DNA of 64,000 bases, taken from contig OZ059898.1 in NCBI GenBank assembly GCA_964057225.1, forward strand, positions 4,154,001 through 4,218,000. The letters run 5' to 3'. Positions 12,601-25,600 of the stretch are shown here, in pieces (position 1 is the stretch's first letter; each line of letters begins with the position of its first letter). Under the pieces are notes generated by a model, which was not told the DNA's origin, searched no databases, and was given only the letters and a program-made list of their open reading frames with translations. Made by a program: the position numbers and the translations under genes. Source of the stretch: Auanema rhodensis. Taxonomy: Eukaryota; Nematoda; Chromadorea; Rhabditida; Rhabditidae.

Positions 12601-12686
12601 ACTATCCTAAATCATACTTGCAAAGTGTCAATAATAATTATTTTATAGCTTATCCGATTCCTATGAGGACACCCCTCAGCATTTGA
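9603..12686 (+). CDS. lig-4: DNA ligase IV (ATP-dependent, end joining)
   Basis: Nineteen exons give 735 aa: 9603-9827, 9872-9937, 9982-10111, 10156-10241, 10286-10408, 10450-10527, 10569-10688, 10740-10863, 10905-10976, 11097-11271, 11317-11412, 11460-11578, 11620-11709, 11752-11846, 11893-12030, 12078-12153, 12196-12354, 12399-12534 and 12587-12686. The N-terminal DNA-binding domain runs to about residue 235. The adenylation site is METKYDGE with Lys249 as the nucleotide-accepting residue. WYTRNG, IIDCELM, EEGIAIKR and WFKLKDRF are the later nucleotidyltransferase motifs. Residues about 600-690 are one BRCT repeat (GKTVCVLQGFDD ... IIKSDWLL). The enzyme seals double-strand breaks with XRCC4 in non-homologous end joining. 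Human LIG4 is 911 aa with two BRCT repeats; here the frame stops after the first. The intron after 11709 has a GC donor. Exon joins around 10409-10449 and 12154-12195 were chosen by frame and are the least certain. Confidence 0.88.
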
Positions 12687-13830
12687 GTGCATGAATAACA
12701 ATTTAGAAACAGGGTGAGAGAAAGAGATAGATAGAATAAAGGAGAAGCTAGCAAACTGACACATGGCGCTCCCACCGAGATTTATGTATCTGCTTCTGCT
12801 TAGTCTTCTCAGAAAAAAGTTTTCATCATTGCGATTGTTAAAATTTTAAGAGAATGAAAGAAAGGTTTTTGTGGTTTGCCCCCTCTTGTGTCAGATTGTC
12901 AGATTCTGAGACATGCTGAGTGACTTAGGTCTTCCGACGTACAACGAATGAATTGGTTGCTTACCGTATTCCCAGAGTTCATTAACCACATAAGACAGTT
13001 TTATTTTGTCATATTGTTTGCCTGAAATATGAGCATAAGGTTTCGAATTGGGTCACGGTATTCTGTACTATCTTAGTTAATTTATTTCAAAATATAAAAT
13101 TTTCTATTCTCTCCTTTCTTTCCGTATTCATATTCGTAGTTATAAGTTTTTTGAAGCTACATTTATTCCATTCTAAGATATATCATTCAATTTGATTATT
13201 GGAAATCAAATTAAAGTTATGTGTTTTCATTTTTTATTTTTCAGGTTAGAATCGGATATAATTTTGGATGTAACTGATGGATTCAGATTAACTTGAGGTT
13301 TTTAGATCAATATTGTGTTCTAATTTTCTTTGCTTTCTGATATTTGATATTCTGTTTTTTGTTTTGTATGAAATTATTTTCCTTGTTCTCGGTCCACAAT
13401 CCTCTATGTACATTTCAAACATTTGACTAAACTTATGTGCATCATCGCTTCCCATAAATCAGATGGGTACGGGTCGTGGGTTGTATATCTATTGCGATGG
13501 ATCCAATTGATAATAAACGTCAATATATGTATGAAAATAGTTCACAGCTCCTTCACAGTTCAATAAATTCTACTTGAAAATGAATATTTCTTTTCTTTTT
13601 TTTTCAATTTCCCCTTCTTTTTTTTTGTCTTGAGTAAACTAGAAGCTATTCGAAACGAAGACTTATACTGAACTGAATCTTTTGCCCCATGAGAATATTT
13701 GCTTCCTTATGTATGTCAGTGTATGCTTATAGTAAAGTAGTCTTATTTTAGACAAGGTTTAAAATATAAGAGTACGGTAGTTGAAAACGTCCTTAGCTAG
13801 AACTTATACACTTGTATTCAGTGATTCATT

Positions 13831-14023
13831 TTAAAATTTGCTAAATTTCCTCAATCTTCTGATATCACTGTTCATTCAGAAGAACCTACAATTTATTCTG
13901 AAAGAATCGAAAGTTTATTTATTATTCATCCCTCCGAAATAGATGAAGTTTTCAAACAAGCTTATTCAAATTCCTGTCGCGTGCCTACTGACAGGTACCC
14001 TAAGATGACTAATGCTGTAAGCT
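13831..14023 (+). other. Unexplained open reading stretch, possible exon or relic
   Basis: About 64 codons are open here with a composition that looks protein-like: SSDITVHSEEPTIYSE, then HPSEIDEVFKQAY, then SCRVPTDRYPK. There is no in-frame ATG near the start, and the nearest splice acceptor upstream (ATTCAG) is followed directly by an in-frame TGA. No family is recognised. It could be part of a missed gene, a decayed exon or chance. The plus-strand orientation and position behind LIG4 make a lost ligase tail conceivable, but no BRCT features are visible. Confidence 0.25.
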
Positions 14024-14030
14024 GAATATA

Positions 14031-14116
14031 CACAGCACATAACTCATAGAATAGCTGTAGCGAGCTTTATAACTCATAGAGTAGCTGTAGTAAGCTGTAG
14101 TAAGCTTTATAACTCC
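14031..14116. repeat. Short tandem repeat, about 30-bp unit
   Basis: Two near-identical 30-bp units lie at 14041-14070 and 14071-14100, both beginning AACTCATAGA(A/G)TAGCTGTAG. An internal duplication of the 10-mer TAGCTGTAGT/TAAGCTGTAG and a further partial unit ending AAGCTTTATAACTC at 14116 follow. Single AACTCATAG copies also occur before the array and near 14350. Confidence 0.75.
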
Positions 14117-14754
14117 ATCTCTCCTTTGATATACAAGGGGGAACGTTGAGAGATAACGGGATATGAAGAGAAAATTCAAGATATCTAGTGATTTTAAGCT
14201 GCTAGTCGTTTGTGTTCATAAATTGTTCCGTGTAGACAAATGTTGCATATAAATCAGCATATGGTACAACCAAGCTGTCTGTCACAATCAGGATTAAGCT
14301 ATGAATTAATTGATCTGATAGTATGGATTGTACTCGAATAACAGTCCGTATAACTCATAGAAATGAAATAAAAATTTGTTTAATGCTTCGATAGATAGGA
14401 AGATCAAGACATAAGTCACGATCAATTCAACATAAACATGAAAAGAGTTTGATCAGAAAATTAAGAATTAAAACAACAAATCCGACTTACAATCATAATA
14501 TGATTCTTATAAACGCATATGACTTTGGTTTTTTTTAAGCTTCACTAAACGAATCTATTTTGATAATATTGTTTGAATCAAGAAAGAATGAAAAAGAAAC
14601 GCTTGTGTGGTTTTATAAACTAAAAGTCCAATCAAGCCAATTACTACAATTGATTTGTTTAGATGAGAAGAATGATATGGACAAAACCTTCAAAGCGTCG
14701 GTAACTGATCAAAAGTCTTGGAAACAAGAGATGAGATAAATTAAAACGCACTGA

Positions 14755-14870
14755 GAGATTGTGGCCGAGCTGGAGAGTTAGATACTGCAGCGACCCACAG
14801 ACGTCTTTGGTCACGCCCATCTCGTTCTACTATTGGCTAACCAACCATTACGGTAATGAGATGCGGCATA
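14755..14870. promoter_or_regulatory. GC-richer island with CACGCCC and ATTGG boxes
   Basis: A GC-richer block inside AT-rich DNA, about 1.8 kb beyond the lin-39 stop codon. It contains CACGCCCA (14812-14819), a Sp1/KLF-type site, and ATTGG (14832-14836), an inverted CCAAT box. The same pair in the same order occurs upstream of the lin-39 exon at 22444-22631. Enhancer function is inferred only. Confidence 0.4.
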
Positions 14871-16670
14871 TCAAAGAGTTTCTATATATGTGATGAATCC
14901 AGGTGTCAGAATGATATTAATGATTATTCTTTGTTATTGCCATATTGTTCTTACTGTTCTGTGTACTAATTAATTAATTATTTTATAGTAATATACATTT
15001 CTAAATCTGTTTATTCAATTCTACGATATATACAATATATTTATCACAAAAGATATTCAAATATAATATGATAAACATATCATATCTTCAGTTTTATGTA
15101 AAACTTTACTTTCTGTATTCTCTATTTCTATTTGACTTACTTTTAAATTTTTGAATTTTTTATATGAATGCTTTTTGTTTGATGTTTTCTGTTAGTTATC
15201 ATAATTGTAAAAATTCGTGCCATTTGAAAGAAAATTGGAAATAAAAGTTATGATTGATAAATTCAATAATAATTTTTTTTTTACTTCATAAGAAAATTAT
15301 ATTTTCATGTAAAAAAAGTTACATTATGTGTTCTTTGGTGACATACTAATGACATTTGTACATACATTATTGAACGATAAATTTAATAGAAAGTGAGGAG
15401 CACCTTAAAACATTTTGTGAAATTTATTGTTGGAAACAAAGAAAGAAGAATGAGCTATCTAGAAGATTTATATATCATACATATGTCTTTGCTGAAAGTA
15501 TTTAATTGCATTCATTCATTGTCTACAAATCAAAATAAGTCTGCTTGTTCATAGTAATTCGTTTTAATAGAAAATTCAAAGATATTTAATATCCTTTCAT
15601 TTTTTATTAATAATTTCTATAAATTAAAAAATTAAAATTAATATATTTTTATAAAATCTTCTTACATAAATGATACAATATAATGTTCACAATAAAACGA
15701 AGACGTTGAATTGAAGATGAGTGTATACAATCACATAAACTTTGAAATATGTCTTCTGAAGTTATTGTACGGCTCTGGTACATACAGTAAGAGAGATGAG
15801 TCAGTGAACAATTCTTACTTGTAACTACAATCGAGGAAGCTATTAAATAAATTACAAAACAATACGACTCTTATAACAAGTCATTTAATTTTTGACTAAA
15901 TTAACTGAAGATGTTCAAGTCCACCGGCAGAGTGAGAGCAAGAAAGCAGGGAACGTCGAACTTTGGCAATAAATTTGCTTCAAGTTTCAGTTCTTTGTGA
16001 ACCTAATGAGAATCGGGTAATTAAAATGAAATTGTTGGAAAGGATATAAATGACAAATGACTAAGAACTGCTCTATATTGAAAGTATAAAATGAGGATTG
16101 AGAGAAGGAAACAAATCATTTTGATAGAAATAATTTAGTTTAATAACTAATAGCTACATAGAAATAACGATAACGACAAGGAATTACTCTGTTTTGCAGT
16201 GTTTTACTCTGTTTAATGGGATGAACCTTGTCTAATTGAAAAAATAACCTTGTATGCTATACCTTGTATAGAGACATGAAAGGGAAACTTTGAACAAAAA
16301 TGAATGATGAACAATATGAAATTATTACAAACATTTCGAGAATAAGGACTATATTTTAAAAAAGGTGTTTCCAAAAACTTGAATACGGTATATAATAGTT
16401 AGATATACGAACTTCTCGAGTGTTTTTACCAGATTAAAGCTTTGTCTAAACAAAATATTTGGAATGAACCAAGGAGTGGGAGCCGAAAAAGGTCGATAAA
16501 GGAAAAACGATGATGAAATGGGGGAAGGGGTGGGGGAAAAATTAAAACAAAACTGTAACATGCTTTGTTTTGGATGATAACACATAATAAGTACGATAAT
16601 TAAAGTGATGGAGAAGGTTTCAAATGATTAATATGAGACCTAACAATTGATTATTGGTATTTTAAACCAT

Positions 16671-19600
16671 TTAGAATTGATTTGATAGTAAGAAGTTCCT
16701 TGTGAATCCCAGATGAGCGAATGGTAATGGTCCTGTTGGGAATGGCATCATTTGCGGAGTAAGTGGCTTATCCTGAAAGGAAAAAATATATAAAATTGTA
16801 TCATGACAGAATCCCCGAACACGATATTTATCATTTCTGTATGAGAATTGATGTTAATTAACTGAATCTCGTGTTTGTATTTTATACAGGTCATGTTCGA
16901 CCTTTTACATCACAATCTCATCATGTGTGGACAAGCATTTTGTGGATCAAATGCCAACCTCAGAGGACAAGATTCTTAAGACATGTGTATGTATATTTAT
17001 GGTGTGTGTGATTTTATAAATGGCAGGAAATGGCCGAAAGGAATGAACCATATGGTCGCAGACATTCATCTTGAAGTCGCAGAAAATCTGAGAGCTAGTC
17101 CACAAAAGCCAATAGAGGAAAGATAATTGAGACATTTTAAAATGAAATAATTTGTACATTTCAGATAAAAACAACTTGAAATACAGTAAATCAATAATTA
17201 TTTTATATGATTTGTATTTTTTCAACTTTTATATAGTTTAATGCGTTAACAAAAGAAGTCAAAAATTCACTTAATCAACTAGTCATGTTCCAGATGGTTT
17301 CAAATTAATGATCCACGAGCGTTTATTTTTACATTAAAAACGCCGTATAATAGGAAGAAGTCAAAGAAATGGAACAATTCATCTTAGAAATGTCAATCAT
17401 AGTGAATTTTTTGTTTCAAGAAAAAAATGCATAGGCTATTCCTACCTTATTTTCTTTCTTGTGCTTCATTCGTCTGTTTTGAAACCATATTTTTACCTAA
17501 AAAAGCATGAAATAAGCTATAGAAATAGAAATATAAGATACCTGTCTTTCAGTAAGCATGAGGGAATGAGCTATTTCAATTCTTCTTTTACGTGTTAAAT
17601 ATTTATTGAAATGAAATTCTTTTTCTAATTCTAAAACTTGATTCCTTGTATAAGCAGTACGTTGTCGTTTTTCGCCTCGTGATCCGCCTATAACATATTA
17701 AAATGTTTTCAATCACATCGAATTCACATAATTTAGATTTCAAATTTTCATAAAATCCCAGTTTAGATAATAATTGGGATTTTGCTAATTTAGGCACAAT
17801 GGTGTCATATTCTCAACAACTTTTATGGCATCTGTCAGAACATTTGTCAATCAAATATATTATTTACTATCATTTAGAAAAAATAGAGATATGATTATGA
17901 CGATAAACCGTAAATCTATTTCTGGACCTCTCTATCTCTCTCTCTGCTATTACCACTGTTGAATATGGTAGATCAGAACCAAGAGGGATATCTGCATAGT
18001 AATAGCTGAACAAGAGAGAGTAACATCATAGATCTACTTCAGATTTATCCAGCCGTCTATCAAACTCGTCATATTCTTATATTTATTACCCCCCCCCCCC
18101 CACCACACAGAAGTTAGCCCCTGGTCTTTGACCGATTTATAGCTCTTAATATTTTCTTCCAAATATGTATTCAAAACAAATACAAAAAAAAGAATATAAA
18201 TATAGAAAGTGTGATAATGAAATATGTTCACAAACTTTTTGAAAATATTTGAAAAGTTCGTTTTTTCTATTTTGTTTTTCTCAAATTTCTGACAGCTTTT
18301 ATCTTTTGTTCAGAAACAGTTGTTTTTAAACACATTGTAGAATATTTGAAAGAAGGAAATAATCAATACTGAGTCATGAAGTTTTAATTTTTTTCAAAAT
18401 TCACCTCATTTTGTACAAGAGGTTTCGATTGAAATTTTTGTTTGAAAAACAAAAGCCCTTTTCAATTTAGTATTCATTATGGAATATTAAATGAGATATG
18501 TCTGTGTTATGTCCATTCTGCTGTTTGACGGTAAATGAGGTCCGTGGGAAAGTGGATGATGATCCTATTGAATCAGCGTTGAATTATTAAATCATCACAA
18601 TTTTCTTTATATACATGTGTATATATTTAAATGTAATAATATCAAAATATTTAAAATAAAACTTAGCAATATCAAATGTTAATTTGTGATTAAATCTTTT
18701 TGTAAATATTAGAAAAGTTTGGGAAAATCTTCTAGAGTTCAGAAATTTGACTTTCGCAGCAGATGGTAAAATCTGACATGCGAATACATCTTTTTGTGCG
18801 CGGCCTTAAGGTGGTTCACCTCTTTCTACACAACGTTGCTCTTGATTTATTCAAAAAATAGATATTATAAGAAAAAGAGAAAAAAAAAAGATAAATTTAA
18901 AAAAAATATATAGTTTTAATCAATAATTTACTTATATATATATTCTTTAATATATATAATATAAAAAAATGTTAAAAAATTATATTTGTAAATCAAAAAA
19001 ATATAAGTTTAGCAAGTTTAAGTTGTGGTTTGAGGTATTTTTAATTTATGACATTCAAATAGACTTATCATATATAACTCTAAAGACATGTATGGTAGAC
19101 ATATTTTAGAGGATCAACTGACAGATAGATGACAAGTTGGCAGCTGGTCTCTTGCTGATCTTTTCACGTAATATTTCATTGTAGAGAAGTCTTGGATTAA
19201 GCTGTTCGTGGATTATTAAACAATATTTCTGTTTCTTACGAAAAAGGGAGAAGAGAGAGAGAGAGAGATACGTATGTACATAAGATAATGCAAGTGAAAT
19301 ATGTATGTTAAACTTTACCTTATTTATTGAAATTTATATTTTATAAAATATATTTTATGTTAAAACCAATCAAAATAAAATAGAAAAACTATTTCTTTTC
19401 TATCTACATACAATCAATTTCTAATCGTATAAGGAATCAACGATATTCCTCATCAAGGACATATGATGCATATTTAGAATTCTAAGATATTTTTCTTTTT
19501 AATTTTATATTAGTTCAGTCTTACTTCAAACATTAAAGTTTTTTTTGAAGACACCCAAGATCAATTACTCAACCTAGGCAGTGTAGCAAGATAATCGGCA

Positions 19601-22600
19601 TAAAGCTTTGTTGGCCCTAAGATGTCAAATAATCTGATGGATTAAAGAAAAGTGTGCTTCTGTTTTGGTCACACTGTCAAATTTGTGAAAATATATGAGA
19701 TATACAAGCGATAGAGAGAAAAAAAGAAATATTTGTAAAGATACTGTGTGAGATTGAGAGAGAGAAGTGACACATAGACTTATCTGTTTTACAACTGTAC
19801 AACATAAGCATATGCATCCACAATACCTCATCTCCCTTTAGAAAACAAAGTGTGCCGGTGATAACTAAATGATTGAATGGTTTCAAAATCATTAATGTTT
19901 AGCCGACGGATACTAATCGTGTTTCTAACAATCATTAGGTGTATCACCTGTATCGTTGATAAATTACGTTGTTACAAATTCTTTTTGTATATTTTTGAAT
20001 CCAAAATGTTAAAACTCAAACAATGTCTTCAGATATAAAGCTTTTTTTTATTAATTTTCTAAAGGCCTTGTCATTCATCTAGAAGGTAATCAATCTTCTT
20101 TGTTAGAAAAAAGTTACATTGCCAACCTTTTTTGTTTTTTATTTCAAACAGTTCATCTTGTTTTGGAAAAAATGACCCGATTGAATGAATTCAACATATT
20201 GCATTGACAAGTGACGACGTAATTGTTTTCCGGAGAACGTCCGGATCGGACTAAACCCGAAAAAGCATCTATATTACAACGAACTAATTGAAAGAGAAAC
20301 CAAAATTGTAATTTAACAGAATTTGGCTTTGCTTTTCTAGTAAGTTGTCAACATTCACATTAAGGGGCAATTAATTGACAGCTCTTGAGTATCACTCCGA
20401 TTGATGTTCAACACGCAATCTACTATGAAAGTCGATTACTGTAGTTCTTAAAAGTAATAAATGGAAGAAAAACTAATAGAGAATTATTTTGTAGATGTAC
20501 ATGATAAATATTTTATTTTAAAATATTTTTTAATATTTTAAAAAAACATTATTTGAATATGTTTTACTGATTTGTGATATGAAAATGAAATGAAAATGCT
20601 AAGTTTCAAGAGAATGGCTGTATTTGAACAAACGAATAGATAAATAATGATGAATTTCGATAAAATCTCTGTCGTTTCTATCAAATAAAACGGAAAAATC
20701 GAGAAATATAAGACCAGCCTACCGTATTCGTTCATATACCCAATAGCAAATTGAATAAATTACCTACGCAAGTTATTAGAAAAATAATTAAAATTTTTAA
20801 GAGAATTCAAATTCTTTTTCTTTACTCTTAACTACGAATAGTAAGAAATTATATAATTTTATGTTTGTGAGACTGATAGAATTAAATTTTGAGGTGGTCT
20901 AGTTGACTTATTCTTTTCTTTCTCAACTATAATTACAATCGAAAAGACGAGGATCAGCTCGACTGATGAGATAATCCGTCTTGTCTCTTTGGACCCTAGG
21001 GCGATGCTGTGATAAATGAAGCAAAACCCCACTTCAGACGTCGGCAAACTGTCCTTTCAGAATCGTGAGCATGGTAAAACCTTGCACCTCATAGCACCTT
21101 TTGGAGCAATAGGATAGTATGTTGCCAGGATTAACAATCAAACTTGACTTACTTATATAATGAAGTTTGTAATAGATAGAAGTAAATAACAGTGAATATA
21201 TTGATATATGAGAATTCAATTACCTTCTCCGGAAGTAGAATGTACACGAGTCATCCACGGATAAACGGCTGCTGCAACAGCACTACCATTCGAACTTGTT
21301 TTATCATCATCTCCTTCTTTTTTCTCTTCCTTATCTTCTTTCCAGTCCGAATTTTGATAACATAACGACTGAAATCGAAACAATGTAAGTAGAAAAAGTT
21401 AAATTTTGAAATATTTCTCTCTCTCTCTCGGTTTGATGACAATTACATCACTTTTACACATACATAAATTGAAAAATACGTATTGAAATAGTAAGGAATC
21501 GAGAAAATTATTTTTTTATCAAGATGAAGAATCTATCATCATAAGCAAATCTATATAATTCATTGAGTTATGGAAAACCTGATACAATGTTTCTTCTTTT
21601 CTTGCTTCAATTTCGTTTATTTCCACCGCAAAAGCGTTTTCGTTTCAAGCATACGGTAGGAGGTTGACGAAAATCGAAGAGAAATGAAGAAGAGGAATGA
21701 AGCACGAAATGGATGAAAAGGCCACACAAAAAGAGTTACAGTAGAGCAGAATAATGCTCAGAATTTTTTTCAAATAAATTTTTGTTAAATCAAATGAAAC
21801 ATCAAAAAAGCAAATTAACGTAACATTAAATGCGGTGGAAAGCGTTCGATATTTTATTTCCCCCATCGTTTCTCTCGTCCCTAATATCTCTCAATCTTTC
21901 GAGCATGATTTAGTTGTGTCAGGTTTAAGGATAGAGTCTTATAAAATTGATTGAATACAAATACTTTTTTTTGTTATTGTTTAACTCAAAATGCTATATA
22001 AAGAATACTAATAAACAGAACAAATATATAATTATAAAGTAAGAAGTGTTATTTGTTTATAATTATGCAATTTATCAATTTTTATTAGATTTATTGAAAA
22101 ATTGTATTTTTTTTTCAATAAATCTAAGTTTTAAGAATTATTTTCAGTAACAAATTTTGTAGTTTTTTTACGATAAAAAACTATATAGAATGGCAAAAAT
22201 ATAAAAAGTAAAATTAAAATTGAAAAAATGAAATTTCATTTAAGACACAATGAACTCAATAAGATTTGTTTTAGAATATAAATAAATATAATTAACATGT
22301 TAAAGAACAATAAATAAAATTTAATTTAAAAGAAATTTTAAAAATAATTAGATTAATAGGAATATCGATTCCATATTCATTTAATACGAATAGTATTGTT
22401 ATAAATAGTAGTTTTCTGCAAAAACTTTTGTTATAAAACCAACCTGAGAAGCAAACTGAGTTCCGGAAAGGGTTGACGAAGGAAAGTATGTCGTCGCCGG
22501 CTGTTGAACAGCAGAAGTATCGTAGTAGAATCCTGGTGGAGGCCCAGCTTGCATGACTGAAGCAGCTGCGGCTGCTGCGGAAGCTGATGATCCGAAATCG

Positions 22601-25600
22601 GACGACGTCATACTTTGATAATAATATTCGTCTGTTACTTATAAGAAGTAACACTGTTGTAATAATTCCTCCAATTAACTAATGGAACAAGTATGAATTA
22701 AGAATCCAGTATATTCAACCAAAAATGGTGGAGTGAGTTATGCCTATAAAGATTTCATCTAATTTTTTTTATTATTTGAAGAGAATCATTTAAATAATGA
22801 AAATATGAAAAACAAATTGTAAGGTGGTTAAAAACACAATATAAAAAAATTCTTATCACATGAGGGGGGATTTAAACGATTTGTTTGCCCTCGTTATAAA
22901 ACTCGAGATCGATGTTGATGTTACATAAGAAACGAAAATCTCTGAATACAATCTTGTAGAGTACAAAGAAACATATTGTCCGGTTTGCCAAAAGATTCTA
23001 ACCGGCTTGGACTAGGGATTCGCAGCCCCCTGAAGGGCTACGCATGGTATCCCGTTGCGACCAACCAACCCGGCACCACAAGCCACGCCCACTGTTGCCT
23101 GATTGGTTGTTGCCAGGCCGGTGGGCGTGGCCAAACCTGGCCGGGGTGAAGAAAACGGAGGAGTGCAGAACTAACCGTTGGAGTTAAAAATACGGAATCT
23201 GTGGTTCCGTACGACCCTGTCTTGCGTGAAGGTTACAAATGTTGTTTTAAAGATTGAGATTAATTGGATGATAATTTATATCAAATTAGGTTAAATGTTA
23301 GCTTTGAGAAGAATTTATTAAGAAAATAGTTTTCAAGTAATTGTTTCAAAGAAAAAGCAATGTTTGTTAATATTATAGTCTTATTCTAAAATTTAATTAA
23401 TATTTTGAAGTATTAAATGATATTTTAAAAAACAAATTATCATTAGAAACTTTTTACTTCCGATTATATACTTATAATAAAAATGATTTTCAAACAATAC
23501 GCCTTAATTAAGCTTGAATCATTCTTTTAGAAACGTGACAACGTTCGGGAGTCAAAAAGATTTATGATTGCTGATCATTATCTTTCAGAAGCAGAAATGA
23601 AACAGAAAAAGAGAGGGAAGAAAGATGCATAGAACTAGAGAGATAGAGAGCAAAAGAGTGTGATTGGAAAAGGAGAGAACACAGTTGAATTTGCGTACTG
23701 AGATTCGTGAAAAGAAAAAAAATGATAATTGCATATAATATATCATCATTTAGCATGCGGTTGAAAAACTATTTTATTTATTATCTTTTTTTTTAATTAT
23801 TTGTGTTTCTATATAACCAATCAAGTAATTTTTGTTTATATAAAATTGCATAAAGCAATCTGTTTCGTGTCAAGACTGTCTAAGTTGGAGATAAGAGTTG
23901 AGGCAGTGAGGATTACAAGTTTATCTGCCACTCGTGCGGCGCCTTTGGCGGGTGAGATGAAAGACTTGCAACTCGTCCAGCCGATCCATTTCCAGTCGAG
24001 ACTATCTTGCCTTTGGCTCTCTGTTCTACTGTTTTCCCTCCCTCCTTCCTCCATCTCTATCTCTTCATCGTTTCGCTCTCTTGTGTTCTAGCTCACTCTT
24101 ACTCTCATCTACTCTTGCCTTATCTCATATCCTTTTTCTCGAACTAAGGAAAGATGGAGAGTGAGAGAAGCCATCGGCTGCGAGGGAGTTCATCATCAAT
24201 CACAAGACATACACTTCACGTCGTCCACCACATACACACATACACACTTTCAGTTATTAGGATGAGCAAATGGAAGAGGGTTGAAAAAAATAAAAGAGAG
24301 ACACATGTAGAGAACATAGCTGATAAAGAGCAGTTTGTAAATCAGAGAAATTGAGGAATGAGAAAAAGAGCAGAGAAGTTGAGAAGACAAAAGGCCAGAA
24401 AGGGAGGAAGAACAGCTTGAAAAAGGGGGAAATTAACAACTAATAGATTGATAGAGTGATTAACAGAGGGAGCAGTAAAGACAACAAATAAGAGAAATTC
24501 AGTAGAGCAACAAAAGGAATAGAGGAAAAAGAGACACAGAAGAAGGAAAAGGGAGGGGGGAAATGGAAAATATCTGCACGTGCTTCTGAAACATGATAAT
24601 ACAGAAAGAATTAGTTTAGGGAGATATATATATAAAGAGAAAGATAGAGCAAGAGAAAGATGGGGACGCTGCTCAAGAAAGAGGTTGAATACAAAAAATA
24701 ATTATGATGTTTCTTAACTACAATATATGGCGCAGTCTGTTCGCTATAATTACGGTATCACAGTGATATTGAATTCAAGAATTCAAAGTCATGTGAAAAG
24801 GTCAATTTCATTTTTGAGTAATCGCTGGTTAGATGGGAGTAATATTTTGAAAATGATAAGTTTGATATATTACATGATTTCTAATATTAATGATGAAGCT
24901 CATTGATTTCACTGAAATATGAAGTCAATTTCAAAAAAGGATGATATTCAGATAACAGGATGAATATTTTGTGTAAAATTGATGGACTAGGAATTATTTG
25001 AGAATAATTATTTTGCAGTTCACAAAAAAAAATTAATGATTTTAACAGAAGAAAAATATCAAGCAAAAGTAAAACTAGACGGGAAACTAGAAGCAGTTCG
25101 CGTTGACGCCATCAGTCTTATTTCCCTTCTCTCATACACACGCATACTCTATTATTGCTTTTCATTCTATAGATCTCTTTCAATCTCTCTCTCTCTTTCT
25201 ATCTCTCTCTCTTTCTTTCTTTCTCTCTCTTTCTCAATCTCTCTTTCTCTCTTCTTGTTCTTTCGGTCTTTATTACTGTAACGAAAAGAAACAATTGGAA
25301 AATTTTGAATGGTTTTCGATATTCTCTTAATATATCATTATATCAAATAATGTTTAAAATTTTAAAAAAACAATATAATTCTCATTCAAAAACGGCTTTT
25401 ACTTTTGTGGAAGAATGGAAAATAATCATGAGAGAATTGAAAATGAGCAAGGTTTCGTTCAACGAATTCTGAATCCTAAATGACTTAAGGATATTGATAG
25501 TTGTCTGGCATGAAAGGTGCATTATTTAAAGAGCATTCAAAATAATTTGCAAGACATACTTGTTTGTTTGTATCATTCAAAAATAAAAAAAACGATTTTA

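Larger units (their letters stand above)
12687..16670. other. Intergenic region between LIG4 and lin-39
   Basis: No gene recognised. Contents: an open plus-strand stretch at 13831-14023 (separate entry); a short tandem repeat at 14031-14116 (separate entry); a GC-richer block at 14755-14870 with CACGCCC and ATTGG boxes (separate entry). The rest is AT-rich, and the last kilobase should contain the lin-39 3' untranslated region and poly(A) site on the minus strand. The block at about 12880-13010 is less AT-rich but shows no open frame with splice sites. Confidence 0.5.

Noticed and set aside
14031-14116. CRISPR-like array
   Set aside because: The units are directly adjacent without spacers and the organism is a eukaryote.
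22611-22611. ATG at 22611 as the only start of lin-39
   Set aside because: It is kept as an alternative. The upstream exons join in phase and the frame continues through the acceptor at 22632, so it is more likely internal.
24154-25330. Several open frames in the lin-39 intron
   Set aside because: Their translations are Ser/Leu- or Arg/Glu-rich and mirror purine/pyrimidine tracts. No splice-phase partner was found.
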